Shown: positions 8,980-17,085 of the stretch, one piece after another
How positions within the stretch are numbered: the first letter of the stretch is position 1
How the letters are laid out: each line of letters starts with the position of its first letter
Assembly: GCA_019322895.1 (NCBI GenBank)
Contig: JAHWHZ010000002.1
Span: 124,001 to 188,000 of the forward strand
Reading direction: 5' to 3'
Source of the DNA: Candidatus Woesearchaeota archaeon
GTDB lineage: Archaea; Nanobdellota; Nanobdellia; Woesearchaeales; ARS49
Length of the DNA stretch: 64,000 nucleotides
The notes under the pieces: model-generated
Databases searched by the model: none
What the model was told of the DNA's origin: nothing
The model's input: the letters and a program-made list of their open reading frames with translations, nothing else
Position numbers and translations under genes: made by a program

Positions 8980-9009
8980 CTATTTTTTAAGCCACTGGAC
9001 AGACTCATT

Positions 9010-9735
9010 TCATAAGAACTTCTTGATATTCTGCTGGGCTTCTTTGAAATTCTTTTCAACCTCTGCAAGAGAATGGCAGCGTATCTCCAGCACTACAACG
9101 CCCTTGAATTCTTTCAATCGGGAGACAAAAGGAGATTTTCGCAGCATCCCTGTGAAAGGAACCAGGTGATCTGTCTCTATGACATCATGCAGGTGAATTA
9201 CTTTTATTTTTTCTTTATACTTATCATAAAACTCGCACAAATCCAGGCCTGTAAGGACTGCATGACCTATATCAAATGCAATGTCTGCATCAGGAAGCTT
9301 GCTCAATATGGCGTCTGCTTCTTCAATAGATGCAAAGCACATGTCTCTCAGCAGGTTTTCAACGCAGAAAGATATTCCTGCATCCTTGAATCTCTTTATG
9401 ACAGCATTGATTGCATCAGGATACTTCATCAATTCATCAGTTAAATGCTGGCTGATGACTTTTGCTCCGCAAAGCTTCATCATCTCAAGCTCTAATGCAG
9501 CTTTTCTCTTGAAACTGTCAATGTCCATCGCTGCAAAAGAATGAAACTCAACAAAATCCATGCCTGCTTTCTTGACAAAATCGTAATAATCCTTGAACAC
9601 GTCCATTCTTGGACGCTTGTCATCATCTGGAATCACCTCTAAATCAAAACGAGTGTGCTTGTAGCCGAGCTTCTTGAAAATACTAATATTCTCCTTAAAA
9701 GGAAGATTTACATTGGGCCTGACGCATATTATCAT
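9010..9735 (-). CDS. sugar phosphate isomerase/epimerase-like TIM barrel (AP endonuclease 2 family)
   Basis: 241 aa, full length for the small members of this family. Metal-binding residues can be seen in order: Glu in CVENL, Asp and His in AFDIGHA, His in VIHLHD and Glu in VLEIR. These match the xylose isomerase-like / endonuclease IV superfamily, where sugar isomerases and DNA repair nucleases share the site. The lack of the extra endonuclease IV loops favours a sugar isomerase or epimerase, but the substrate is unknown. The neighbour, an AsnC-type domain, is transcribed in the same direction 33 bp upstream. Confidence 0.8.
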   Translation of the reverse strand: MIICVRPNVNLPFKENISIFKKLGYKHTRFDLEVIPDDDKRPRMDVFKDYYDFVKKAGMDFVEFHSFAAMDIDSFKRKAALELEMMKLCGAKVISQHLTDELMKYPDAINAVIKRFKDAGISFCVENLLRDMCFASIEEADAILSKLPDADIAFDIGHAVLTGLDLCEFYDKYKEKIKVIHLHDVIETDHLVPFTGMLRKSPFVSRLKEFKGVVVLEIRCHSLAEVEKNFKEAQQNIKKFL

Positions 9736-9768
9736 ATCTATAAGAAAAAGTTCTGCTTATAAAAAACT

Positions 9769-9996
9769 TTACTTTGCTATGATCATTGTTGAAGTCAGCT
9801 TTACTCCTGGAATGCTCCGGATCTTGTCCATGACAAAAGTCCCTAGTGCCTCTGGAGCAGTAAGCTCTAGCTTGGCTATTATATCCCATTCTCCAAAAAG
9901 TATATGAACTTCCTGGACCTCTGGATAGCCTTTCAAGGTCTCGTAGATTTCACTCTCTTTTGCATCATCCAATGCAACTTGAACATATGCGTGCAT
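9769..9996 (-). CDS. stand-alone AsnC/Lrp ligand-binding domain
   Basis: 75 aa, consisting only of the RAM (AsnC_trans_reg) domain: a beta-alpha-beta-beta-alpha-beta fold with GYPEVQEVHILFGEWDIIAKLE and the closing strand LTSTMIIAK. No DNA-binding helix-turn-helix. Such proteins in archaea bind amino acids and may form mixed oligomers with full-length Lrp proteins. The ATG follows GGGGTGA. Probably co-transcribed with the downstream TIM-barrel gene. Confidence 0.88.
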   Translation of the reverse strand: MHAYVQVALDDAKESEIYETLKGYPEVQEVHILFGEWDIIAKLELTAPEALGTFVMDKIRSIPGVKLTSTMIIAK

Positions 9997-10103
9997 ATAA
10001 TCACCCCCTGCAAAAATAAGTAAGATACTCTAGTTTATAAGTTTTATGGCATAAATTATAAAAATCTTTAAATAGAAAACATAAATCTTAAATAAGAATA
10101 AGT

Positions 10104-10189
10104 GCCTCCGTGGCTTAGTAGTATAGCGCAGCCTTGGTATGTCAATCACAAAAAGGCTGAGGTCGCGGGTGCAATTCCCGCCGGAGGCT
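10104..10189 (+). tRNA. tRNA-Thr(GGU) with a 14-nt intron
   Basis: Acceptor GCCTCCG (10104-10110) pairs with CGGAGGC (10182-10188); anticodon stem CAGCC (10129-10133) pairs with GGCTG (10155-10159); T arm GCGGG-TGCAATT-CCCGC is at 10165-10181. The anticodon GGT is at 10136-10138, with the canonical intron position after 10139; the intron is 10140-10153. Odd points: the T loop has G instead of T at position 55, and the D loop reads AGTAGTA, with A where G18 is expected. The two changed bases normally pair with each other. No encoded CCA. Confidence 0.88.
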
Positions 10190-10213
10190 TTAAGCATAAA
10201 AGAGGTTAAAAAA

Positions 10214-10507
10214 ATGAAAAAAGAGCTGATATTATTGATTTTGGTGCTTGTTGTTTTGGTTGGATGCAGCCAGAAGTTTCCAGCAGATGTGACTGGAGAA
10301 GCTGGGCAGCCTTTGGCGCCATGCAGGGACACTGACGGCGGAGCAAAGTTCTATACGTACGGAGAAGCAAAAGACTATTACACCACAAGAAGCGATTACT
10401 GCGTGGATGACAAGATGCTTTATGAAGGTGTCTGCGCAACATTCCAGTGGTCTGGATATGTCCCGCATATGTGTGAGCATGGCTGCATGAATGGAAAGTG
10501 CGTATAA
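10214..10507 (+). CDS. small Cys-rich lipoprotein, 97 aa
   Basis: The signal peptide ends in a lipobox (LVVLVGC, Cys18). The mature part has Cys pairs (APCRDTD, DYCVDD, GVCATF, MCEHGCMNGKC) typical of small disulfide-bonded surface proteins. The ATG at 10214 follows GAGG at 10202; a longer in-frame start would lie inside tRNA-Thr and is rejected. Family not recognised; probably anchored on the outer face of the membrane. Confidence 0.8.
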   Translation: MKKELILLILVLVVLVGCSQKFPADVTGEAGQPLAPCRDTDGGAKFYTYGEAKDYYTTRSDYCVDDKMLYEGVCATFQWSGYVPHMCEHGCMNGKCV

Positions 10508-10571
10508 AATCAAGCAATTAGACGCTGCAGAATAGAAAAGTATAAAACAAAGTTCTATTTTAAGCAGTAAT

Positions 10572-10790
10572 ATGAAAAAAGAGGTACACCGCAATTTTAT
10601 ACAGTTTCTAAAGACTAAAAAATACTCTGTCATGGATTTTGTTGAGCCGATTCTTGCGCTTCCTTTTGCTTACGGAATCCTGCTGCTGCCAGGCGGGCTA
10701 AACAAGACAGAGATGATAGTCTGGCTGGTGCTTGTTTTCGTGTGGCTGCCTTTGATTTACTTCCTTATAACGAGGAGGCGAAGAAAATGA
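10572..10790 (+). CDS. small membrane protein with two TM segments
   Basis: 72 aa. Hydrophobic stretches at about 24-40 and 47-66, ending in RRRRK, so the C terminus is likely cytoplasmic. Stop and the ATG of the following beta-helix protein overlap as ATGA, so the pair is translationally coupled. It may help export or anchor that protein; this is inference from position. Confidence 0.75.
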   Translation: MKKEVHRNFIQFLKTKKYSVMDFVEPILALPFAYGILLLPGGLNKTEMIVWLVLVFVWLPLIYFLITRRRRK

Positions 10791-11566
10791 GGCTGGCAGT
10801 GTTCATTTTAATGATGATTTTGCTTGCAGGGCTTGCCAGTGCCCAATGCAGTGATGCTTTGGACAGCATGACAATCACAGAAGACACAACTTTCTGCTCA
10901 GATACATACGATATACCTAATGGCATAAAGATAGGGGCAGACAACATCACAATAGACTGCGGTACTGCTGTATTAAGAGGCATAGGGCAGGAAGGAACAG
11001 GCATAACAATAGAGAACCGAAAAAATGTACTGATAAAAAACTGCAATATACTGACATTCCATGTTGCTGTCTATATCAAGAATTCCTCATTCATCACTTT
11101 AGAAGACAGCGCATTATTGAAAAACAGGATAGGAATTCGGATGCTGAATGCATATGAGAACAACATAATAAACATTGCTGACAAGAGCTCGCAGACACCT
11201 GTCAGCATGATAACCTCTAAATTCAACAAGTTTGACATCAACAAGCCGATTGAGGAAGAATACTGCATCAGCAATGCCTGCAATGAAAAGAAAGAATTTG
11301 AGATATGCACTGATGATGATTTTTACTGCAGCCCTAAATGCAGTGAAGAAAATGACAATGACTGCATAAAAAAAGAGATCATCAAGTATGAAAAGCCTGT
11401 TGAGAAAAAAGAGCCTGTCAAAGAAGAAATAAAAGAAGTCGTAAAGCCAGAAGAGCCTGACATAAGAGCGCCAGAGAAAAAAAGCAGGGGCTGGCTATTG
11501 TATCCAATAGTCTACATATTTGCATTCCTAGTGATTCAGTTTTATGAACACGTGAAAAAAGATTAA
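10787..11566 (+). CDS. surface right-handed beta-helix protein with C-terminal anchor
   Basis: 259 aa. Signal peptide 1-19 (LLAGLASA). Residues 50-150 have NosD/pectate lyase-like coils (NITIDCGTAVLRG, GITIENRKNVLIKNCNI, NRIGIRML). A Cys-rich segment (CISNACNEKKEFEIC, YCSPKCSEE) follows, then a Lys/Glu/Pro spacer at 205-235 and a membrane anchor (GWLLYPIVYIFAFLVIQFY). The ATG at 10787 is chosen because it overlaps the upstream stop and starts the signal peptide. Likely a surface carbohydrate-binding or structural protein; no catalytic residues recognised. Confidence 0.85.
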   Translation: MRLAVFILMMILLAGLASAQCSDALDSMTITEDTTFCSDTYDIPNGIKIGADNITIDCGTAVLRGIGQEGTGITIENRKNVLIKNCNILTFHVAVYIKNSSFITLEDSALLKNRIGIRMLNAYENNIINIADKSSQTPVSMITSKFNKFDINKPIEEEYCISNACNEKKEFEICTDDDFYCSPKCSEENDNDCIKKEIIKYEKPVEKKEPVKEEIKEVVKPEEPDIRAPEKKSRGWLLYPIVYIFAFLVIQFYEHVKKD

Positions 11567-11580
11567 AAAAGGTGATTTAT

Positions 11581-12174
11581 TTGAAAAAAAGCTGGTGGAT
11601 AGCACTTATTTTAGCACTGCCAATTGTATTTGCGTGCACAGAGCCATTGAACGGCAAGATATACACAGAGAGCCAGGAATTCTGCAACAAGAATTACCTG
11701 CTGCAGGACGGCATAATAATCGGCATGGATAATATCGTTATTGACTGCAATAATGCAGTGCTCAGGGGAAGGTTCAAGGGAACAGGCATATTTGTGAAAG
11801 ACAAGAAAAACATCGTGATAAAAAACTGCCACCTTGTAAATCATTATCGAGGCCTGCATTTAAAGAATGTAACTAATGCAGAAGTTTATAATAATAATTT
11901 TCTTCGGAACCTTATCGGTGTGCGGCTGGAGGACTCTTTTCAAAACCATTTTTATGACAACAGGGACATCAGCATTAAAAACATGATTAGAAGCGTTAAT
12001 TCAAAGGAAAACCATATCAAATATACCAATAAGAACTTGGAAGGAGATTTCTGCAGGCACAACAGCTGCAATGAGCAGACCCCTGTTAAAGAGCTTGCTG
12101 GCTTTGAGTTTGAAAAGCACACACTATTGGGAATACTTCAGTCAGCAATAAGAAAATGGATCAGCATGGGTTGA
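11581..12174 (+). CDS. secreted beta-helix protein, paralogue of its upstream neighbour
   Basis: 197 aa from a TTG start. The in-frame GTG at 11572 lies within the GGTGA ribosome binding site, so TTG 11581 with 5-nt spacing is preferred. Signal peptide to about residue 18. Shares with the neighbour the lines NIVIDCNNAVLRG, NIVIKNCHL and NLIGVRLED, and the Cys motif FCRHNSCNEQ, so it is a tandem duplicate. It lacks the long spacer and has only a short C-terminal segment. Convergent with the pilin gene, overlapping by 14 bp. Confidence 0.82.
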   Translation: MKKSWWIALILALPIVFACTEPLNGKIYTESQEFCNKNYLLQDGIIIGMDNIVIDCNNAVLRGRFKGTGIFVKDKKNIVIKNCHLVNHYRGLHLKNVTNAEVYNNNFLRNLIGVRLEDSFQNHFYDNRDISIKNMIRSVNSKENHIKYTNKNLEGDFCRHNSCNEQTPVKELAGFEFEKHTLLGILQSAIRKWISMG

Positions 12175-12643
12175 TATTCTCAACAACAATCGCTTTTGAA
12201 GGGCATGGAACAAGTGTTCTTCCCTGCATTATGACAGGAGTGAGCTTTATCTGCCTGATTTCTCCTACATCTGGATGCTTGAACATTATTTTTCTTGCAT
12301 CAGAAGGCATCATCGGCTCTGAAAGCAAGGAATCTTTTGTTGCAGCATCTTCTGAACCCACAACAGTCGCCTGGATGTCAAAAAGCTCTGTGCTCGGCCC
12401 GTTCTCAAGGAATGCTTCCATCACATTGTTTTCCATTGAGCATATCTGCGGCTCTCCAGCCACAAAGATGATATTCAAGGATGTTGCATCACAGCCTGCA
12501 GTAGTCTCTTGTATTCCTCTCACAAACTCTGCTTTTTCTTCTATGTATGCCTCTCCCCAGCTCATCACAACAGCGCCTAATGCAATTGAAAACAATATTA
12601 ACAGAATTGTTGCTATGAGAGGAGATACTCCTTTCTTGTTCAT
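12161..12643 (-). CDS. archaeal type IV pilin-like protein (class III signal)
   Basis: 160 aa. N terminus MNKKG followed by VSPLIATILLILFSIALGAV is the archaeal pilin signal: basic residues and Gly, then a hydrophobic helix, cut by a prepilin peptidase. One is encoded at 25829-26668. The start is the ATG after GGTGATGAA; the longer frame reads through the promoter. The body has two Cys pairs (GCDATS, ICSMEN, LVPCPS, NINPC). It may be an adhesion pilin or a pseudopilin; there is no archaellum operon here. Confidence 0.87.
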   Translation of the reverse strand: MNKKGVSPLIATILLILFSIALGAVVMSWGEAYIEEKAEFVRGIQETTAGCDATSLNIIFVAGEPQICSMENNVMEAFLENGPSTELFDIQATVVGSEDAATKDSLLSEPMMPSDARKIMFKHPDVGEIRQIKLTPVIMQGRTLVPCPSKAIVVENINPC

Positions 12644-12734
12644 TTCATCACCTTTTTTTATAACTATATAAATACTCATTTATAAGCTTTTCTAATGACA
12701 AGCTTTTTATATTTGATACAAATAGAGAAAAAGT

Positions 12735-13574
12735 ATGGACCCATCAGAAATGACTCCAGAACAGATGGCAGCATTAGCTAAACAGCAGTGCATATTCTGC
12801 CAGATTGCCTCTGGAAAAGTGGCTTCTAAGAAAGTATATGAAGACGAGCATGTTATAGCTGTGCTGGATATAAATCCTGCAAATCCAGGCCATGTTCTGC
12901 TTATAACCAAAGAGCATTATGTTGTCATGCCGCAGATACCAGATGATGTCGTTGCCCATATAGGAATGGTCACAAAAGGGATTTCTCATGCTTTATTGCG
13001 GGCCTTGAAAGCGCAAGGAACAACAATATTTGTCGCAAACGGCGTCACAGCAGGCCAGAGAGCCCAGCATTTCATGCTTCACATCATTCCAAGGATGGAA
13101 GGAGATGGTGTAGGAATTGATTATCCTGAGCATGAGATAAGCGCAAAAGATTACAAGAAGATTCTTACTGCACTCAGGAAAGGAGTTGCAAAATCGCTTG
13201 GCAAGGTAGAAGGCCTTGAAGAAGAAAGCGAAAAAGAAGAAGAGATGATTGAAGAAGCAGAAGAAAAGCTTGAAGAGAAAAAAGAAAAGAAGAAAGAAGA
13301 GAAAGCAGAAGCAGAGGAGGAGAAAGAAGAGCAGGAAGAGCCTGAAGAAGAAAAAGAAGAAGAGCATATTCCAGAAGAAGAGGAGCCTTCAGAAGCAGAA
13401 GAAGAAATGACGCTAGAGGCTGCTGCAAAAGGAGCCAAAGCAAAGAAAAAGAAGAAAGCAAAAAAGAAGGCAAAAAAGAAAACAAAGAAGAAAGTAAAAA
13501 AAGAAGTTGAGCCTGAAGAAGAGATAGATGAAGAAAGGCAAAAACTAGACCAGATTGCAAACCTACTAACATGA
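12735..13574 (+). CDS. HIT-domain protein lacking the catalytic His, with long charged tail
   Basis: 279 aa. HIT domain about 15-140 with CxxC (CIFCQI) zinc knuckle and NGVTAGQ. The triad H-x-H-x-H reads His112-Phe-Met114-Leu-His116: the middle His, the nucleophile in Hint and Fhit, is Met. Residues 155-225 are Glu/Lys-rich; 235-255 is a basic run (AKKKKKAKKKAKKKTKKK); the end is a short helix (LDQIANLLT) echoed in the next gene. Probably a nucleotide-binding, non-hydrolysing protein. Leaderless promoter TTTTTATATTTG. ATGA overlap with the next HIT gene. Confidence 0.88.
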   Translation: MDPSEMTPEQMAALAKQQCIFCQIASGKVASKKVYEDEHVIAVLDINPANPGHVLLITKEHYVVMPQIPDDVVAHIGMVTKGISHALLRALKAQGTTIFVANGVTAGQRAQHFMLHIIPRMEGDGVGIDYPEHEISAKDYKKILTALRKGVAKSLGKVEGLEEESEKEEEMIEEAEEKLEEKKEKKKEEKAEAEEEKEEQEEPEEEKEEEHIPEEEEPSEAEEEMTLEAAAKGAKAKKKKKAKKKAKKKTKKKVKKEVEPEEEIDEERQKLDQIANLLT

Positions 13575-14098
13575 GCAAGACAAAATGTGAAATATGTGAC
13601 TTGATAAAGTCAAAAAAAGGAAAACTGTATGAAGACAAGAAAGTTTACGCATTCTTAGCTCTAAAGCCTGCAACAACAGGCCATGTCATCATTGCATCAA
13701 AAGAGCATTATCCAATACTTGAGCAGATACCTGATTTTGTCGCAGCTGATTTGCTTGTAAAGGCAAACAAGATATCAATGGCTGCATTTGAGACAATCGG
13801 TGCAGAAGGAACAAACATCCTTATGCAGAACGGCGTTGCAGCAGGGCAAAAGCACAATCACGCGGTCCTGCACGTGATTCCCAGAAGAGAGAATGACGGC
13901 CTCAATCTCATGTGGAAGCCAAAACAGCTTTCAGAAGAAGAGATGAGCACAATTGAAATCACTGTCAAGAAAGAAGCAGAAGGAATAGGCGCTTTTGAAA
14001 AAGAGAAAGAAAAGCCTGTTGAGATTGAAAAGCCTGAAAAGATAGAGGCAGGGCCTGAAGAAGATTATTTATTGAAACAACTGGAGAGACTGCCATGA
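13571..14098 (+). CDS. second HIT-domain protein lacking the catalytic His
   Basis: 175 aa. HIT domain about 1-130 with CEIC knuckle, ATTGHVIIASKEHYP and GVAAGQKHNH. The triad reads His97-Ala-Val99-Leu-His101, so the nucleophile position is Val. The tail is acidic and ends LLKQLERLP, like the end of the upstream paralogue. Overlaps the upstream and downstream genes by ATGA. The two may form a heterodimer, since HIT proteins act as dimers; this is inference. Confidence 0.88.
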   Translation: MSKTKCEICDLIKSKKGKLYEDKKVYAFLALKPATTGHVIIASKEHYPILEQIPDFVAADLLVKANKISMAAFETIGAEGTNILMQNGVAAGQKHNHAVLHVIPRRENDGLNLMWKPKQLSEEEMSTIEITVKKEAEGIGAFEKEKEKPVEIEKPEKIEAGPEEDYLLKQLERLP

Positions 14099-14442
14099 AA
14101 GACTTAGATATTCGCGTGGCAAATTTGATGGTGCCTGCAGTATTTGCTGAAGTATTGGTCTGCGGCAATACGGAAGTTGAAGACGCTTTTGCAGAAGAAG
14201 GAATAAATATAAGTGAACATGTAGATGTTTATAAAACTGAACTTGATTCTTTTGCAGAAAAAGAGGAAAGGAATAATATCTTTTATTATCGATTCAAGGA
14301 GTTCCTTGAAATAAATGCAGTATTTTTTGGAGAATATTATCCTGTGCTTTCAGCAATGACAGATGAACAGATAGACACTGTATTAGAGCAAGTAAAAGCA
14401 GAAAGAGAAAAATTTCGTGCATATCAATCATTGCAGGATTGA
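14095..14442 (+). CDS. hypothetical protein coupled to the HIT genes
   Basis: 115 aa, acidic, mostly helical, no signal or membrane segment. ATGA overlap with the upstream HIT gene makes it the third gene of that operon. The family is not recognised. It ends 0 bp from the convergent neighbour's stop. Confidence 0.78.
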   Translation: MKDLDIRVANLMVPAVFAEVLVCGNTEVEDAFAEEGINISEHVDVYKTELDSFAEKEERNNIFYYRFKEFLEINAVFFGEYYPVLSAMTDEQIDTVLEQVKAEREKFRAYQSLQD

Positions 14443-14790
14443 TTATGCTTCGTATTTCTTTACAAAAGCAGCAAGCTTTTCTTTACTGCATCTTGAAATC
14501 TCATATGCTAATGCAGAAATCTCGCCCTGCTTATGTGCATCGCCGTAAGAAAGAATCTCATACTCTCTTCCAATCTCTTCAAGAGTTTCCAGATCATGCT
14601 TGAAATTAGGCAATACACTCAAAGACCTTGCCTTGCGACCGCCTGTTTGCTCAAGCAAATCTGCGATGCTCATGTCTGCAGGAAGCCTTACTTCATGCGC
14701 AACAAGTGTTCTTCTTTGCGTCTCCTTTTCTTTAGCATATCCTGTAACTAAAATAACATGTTTTGTCTGTTCTAATACTGCTTCTGTCAT
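14443..14790 (-). CDS. hypothetical protein, paralogue of the next upstream gene
   Basis: 115 aa. Contains LPADMSIADLLEQTGGRKARSL, which matches IPSNKHIDDILQETGGKMTRVI of the gene at 14828-15277: both have a hydrophobic pair, D-x-L, TGG and a basic residue. The ATG at 14790 follows GGTGA by 6 nt; an in-frame GTG six bases upstream is part of that region. Function unknown; the shared motif marks a two-gene family. Confidence 0.78.
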   Translation of the reverse strand: MTEAVLEQTKHVILVTGYAKEKETQRRTLVAHEVRLPADMSIADLLEQTGGRKARSLSVLPNFKHDLETLEEIGREYEILSYGDAHKQGEISALAYEISRCSKEKLAAFVKKYEA

Positions 14791-14827
14791 CTTCACTCAC
14801 CGAATAACACGAAAAAACGCGAACCAT

Positions 14828-15277
14828 TTATAAAACTATGGGTTTGTCTGCGTCTATTTTTTGATCTTCTACTTTATATTTCTTAATGCAGGACTCTAAT
14901 GCTTCTTCTCTTGCAGTTTCTATTCTATATACTTTGCCAAACTGAAATCTGCCTTTAACTTCAATACCTAAGGAAAGCTTTACTTTGTCTTTTTCTGGTT
15001 CAGGATTGCCTTTTGGCCTAACAGAGACATCTGCAGAAACATTTGCAATGACTCTTGTCATCTTTCCGCCAGTCTCTTGCAGTATATCATCTATGTGCTT
15101 GTTTGAAGGAATAGCTAACCTGTGATAAACATGATTGCTGTCTGCAAGATAAATCATCTTAGGCGGCGCTATAGGATCAACTGACTTTGCAGACGGGATG
15201 TCATCTCTTGCAACAGAAGAAGGCCTTCCCCAATTGCCTACATTCGCTGATATTCCAAAATTATAATTATTATACAT
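14828..15277 (-). CDS. hypothetical protein of the TGG-motif pair
   Basis: 149 aa. N-terminal 35 residues are polar (YNNYNFGISANVGNWGRPSS), followed by a domain shared with the gene downstream (HIDDILQETGGKM). The C-terminal part is beta-rich and ends with a helix with a Cys (LESCIKKYK). An AT-rich promoter is at 15278-15305. No known family. Confidence 0.75.
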   Translation of the reverse strand: MYNNYNFGISANVGNWGRPSSVARDDIPSAKSVDPIAPPKMIYLADSNHVYHRLAIPSNKHIDDILQETGGKMTRVIANVSADVSVRPKGNPEPEKDKVKLSLGIEVKGRFQFGKVYRIETAREEALESCIKKYKVEDQKIDADKPIVL

Positions 15278-15311
15278 AAAATTGAGAAAAAAGCAGGCTG
15301 TTTATAAAGTT

Positions 15312-15974
15312 TCACTTCTTTTTCTTCCAGAAATCCGACAGCCTGTGCAGCCTGAAAAGCCTTGGAATCCTCAATATTGCCCTGTGAAGCCTTGAAAACA
15401 CTCTTGTTGTCTTTGTCGTGCTCTTCAGTCTTGCGAGTTTTGTGAATTCCTCTGCCTTTGCAATCTTTGGGACAATCTCTGCCTCTTTAATTACCTTTGC
15501 AGCGCCTTTTTCCACTTCTGCACCAACATGCAAAAAGGTCTGTGCCTCGCCCACTTCAGCGACCCTGAAGAAAAGGCCTAATGGGGCGACTGCTATTATA
15601 TCTAATATTGAAGTCTTTATGAAGCTTGATATTGTTTTTTTCTTGAAGAAATTGAAGTACAGGTCCACTACAAAGAAAGCAACTATTATTTGATCTAACA
15701 GGTTTACCTTGCTTTCATAATGATGAAAGAATTCTGAGACTTTTTCAAGCCAGTTCCAATGGAATATGTTTATGTAATGGCTGTATTCTCCTATCAAGAC
15801 AAGCAGTAATATTAAGACAAGCCAGGGAATCATCTTTTCAACAAATATTTCAAGCCAGCCCAGGTATTTTTCATTGAAATTGTTCCATTTTCTCTTCCAT
15901 GCGGGCAATCTCTCTTTTTTCTTTCTTAACCTGTGTAACTTAGTTAGTTTATAGCGGAATCCTTTTTTTGCCAT
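15312..15974 (-). CDS. voltage-sensor-like membrane protein without pore domain
   Basis: 220 aa. Basic N terminus; hydrophobic segments at about 48-68 (S1), 90-110 (S2, VVDLYFNFF) and 116-138 (S3, ILDIIAVAPLGLF); then a charged linker, and at 187-213 an S4-like helix with Arg or His nearly every third residue (RVFSRLHRAILRIPRLFRL). The S3 motif closely resembles that of voltage-gated channels. No S5-P-S6 follows, so it is a sensor-only protein, like proton channels or voltage-sensing phosphatases in plan. An alternative is an unrelated membrane protein with a basic tail. Confidence 0.72.
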   Translation of the reverse strand: MAKKGFRYKLTKLHRLRKKKERLPAWKRKWNNFNEKYLGWLEIFVEKMIPWLVLILLLVLIGEYSHYINIFHWNWLEKVSEFFHHYESKVNLLDQIIVAFFVVDLYFNFFKKKTISSFIKTSILDIIAVAPLGLFFRVAEVGEAQTFLHVGAEVEKGAAKVIKEAEIVPKIAKAEEFTKLARLKSTTKTTRVFSRLHRAILRIPRLFRLHRLSDFWKKKK

Positions 15975-16052
15975 AATATCATCAGATGATTAATGCTATT
16001 TATATCTTTCTAAGCAATAGCTTTATAAAACTCTGCCATTTTCTTAGCAATT

Positions 16053-16973
16053 ATGAAGAAAATATTCATGCTGATATTGGCAATGATTTTGCTTACTTCA
16101 TGCGTTATGGTTGAAGAGGCTCCGCAAGAAGAAGTTATTGAAGAGACTGTTTCTCAGACAGAGCCTGTGATGGAAGTCAAGCCAGCAAAACCAAAAGAGC
16201 TTGAAGACACTTTTGAGGAAATCAAGCCAGAACAAAATTATATCAAGGAATATCTTGCATTATTGCCAGAAGGATACTGGTATTATGACACTGGCAATAA
16301 GATCGGGGCAAAAGTTTTTGGTGATGACAGGGCAAGCACCTGGGAAGAAGTAAGCAAGAAATATGATTTAGCGCACTGGAATCCTGTAACAAAAGAAGTT
16401 TATGTATTATTTGGGGAAATATCTGATTACGGGCTTGCTAAAGTGCGTGAAGAAGACTTTGGAAAAACATATTCTGATGAATACCACATGGCTTATGTGA
16501 ACATAACTATGGAGACATATCCATTTAGCCCTGTTGACTGGATGGAATTATTTAAGGATGAAACACCTTCAACAGTTGAGACAGCTGAACAAGTGATATC
16601 AATTGAAGACAGGTATTACACATCTAATCTGGCTCTGCATTATGATAAAGGCGATGAATCTGCAATATTAAGATTTGATTCTCACTACAAAGTGCCTGTT
16701 GTGGTTGAATGGAGAGAAAAAGGGCATCCTGCCCAGATATTCAAATATCATTTTGATACAGTAGTGTATGACGACCTTAATCGCCGTACAAAACCAGTGA
16801 CCTCTGAATTGGTTAAGATGCCTGAAGAGTTTGTTGTTTTTGACATGGATGAAGCACGCGCCTATGTAAAAGGCGAATATTACAGGGATCCAAAGGAAGT
16901 GAATCCTGTTATAGTGATTGAGAGTGTCAAGAATGTCTTTAAGCCTAGAACAGGACTTGAAGCGACTTATTAA
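16053..16973 (+). CDS. lipoprotein, 306 aa
   Basis: The signal peptide ends in a lipobox (ILLTSC, Cys17). A Glu/Pro-rich spacer to about residue 55 is followed by a soluble domain with many Tyr and Trp residues. Family not recognised. TATA box (CTTTATAAAAC) at about 16021-16031 places the transcription start just before the ATG, so the message is probably leaderless. Confidence 0.8.
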   Translation: MKKIFMLILAMILLTSCVMVEEAPQEEVIEETVSQTEPVMEVKPAKPKELEDTFEEIKPEQNYIKEYLALLPEGYWYYDTGNKIGAKVFGDDRASTWEEVSKKYDLAHWNPVTKEVYVLFGEISDYGLAKVREEDFGKTYSDEYHMAYVNITMETYPFSPVDWMELFKDETPSTVETAEQVISIEDRYYTSNLALHYDKGDESAILRFDSHYKVPVVVEWREKGHPAQIFKYHFDTVVYDDLNRRTKPVTSELVKMPEEFVVFDMDEARAYVKGEYYRDPKEVNPVIVIESVKNVFKPRTGLEATY

Positions 16974-17049
16974 TATTCGAATGTTTTTCGGAAATTCTTG
17001 AGATAAACATATAAAGATGAATTCTTTAAATTTTAGTAAAGTTTATATA

Positions 17050-17075
17050 TTAATACCGTATTAATATGGTATTAA
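17050..17075. promoter_or_regulatory. operator-like inverted repeat of a toxin-antitoxin operon
   Basis: TTAATACC (17050-17057) and GGTATTAA (17068-17075) form a perfect 8-bp inverted repeat between the TATA box (TTTATATAT, 17042-17050) and the antitoxin ATG at 17086. The position at the transcription start fits repression by the antitoxin or the toxin-antitoxin complex. Confidence 0.65.
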
Positions 17076-17085
17076 GGTGGTGTAA

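Noticed and set aside
10139..10213. Start of the lipoprotein inside tRNA-Thr
   Set aside because: The signal peptide begins at 10214, and the earlier codons belong to the tRNA.
13151..13638. Ser- and Phe-rich frames on the minus strand
   Set aside because: They are antisense shadows of the Lys/Glu-rich tail of the HIT protein.
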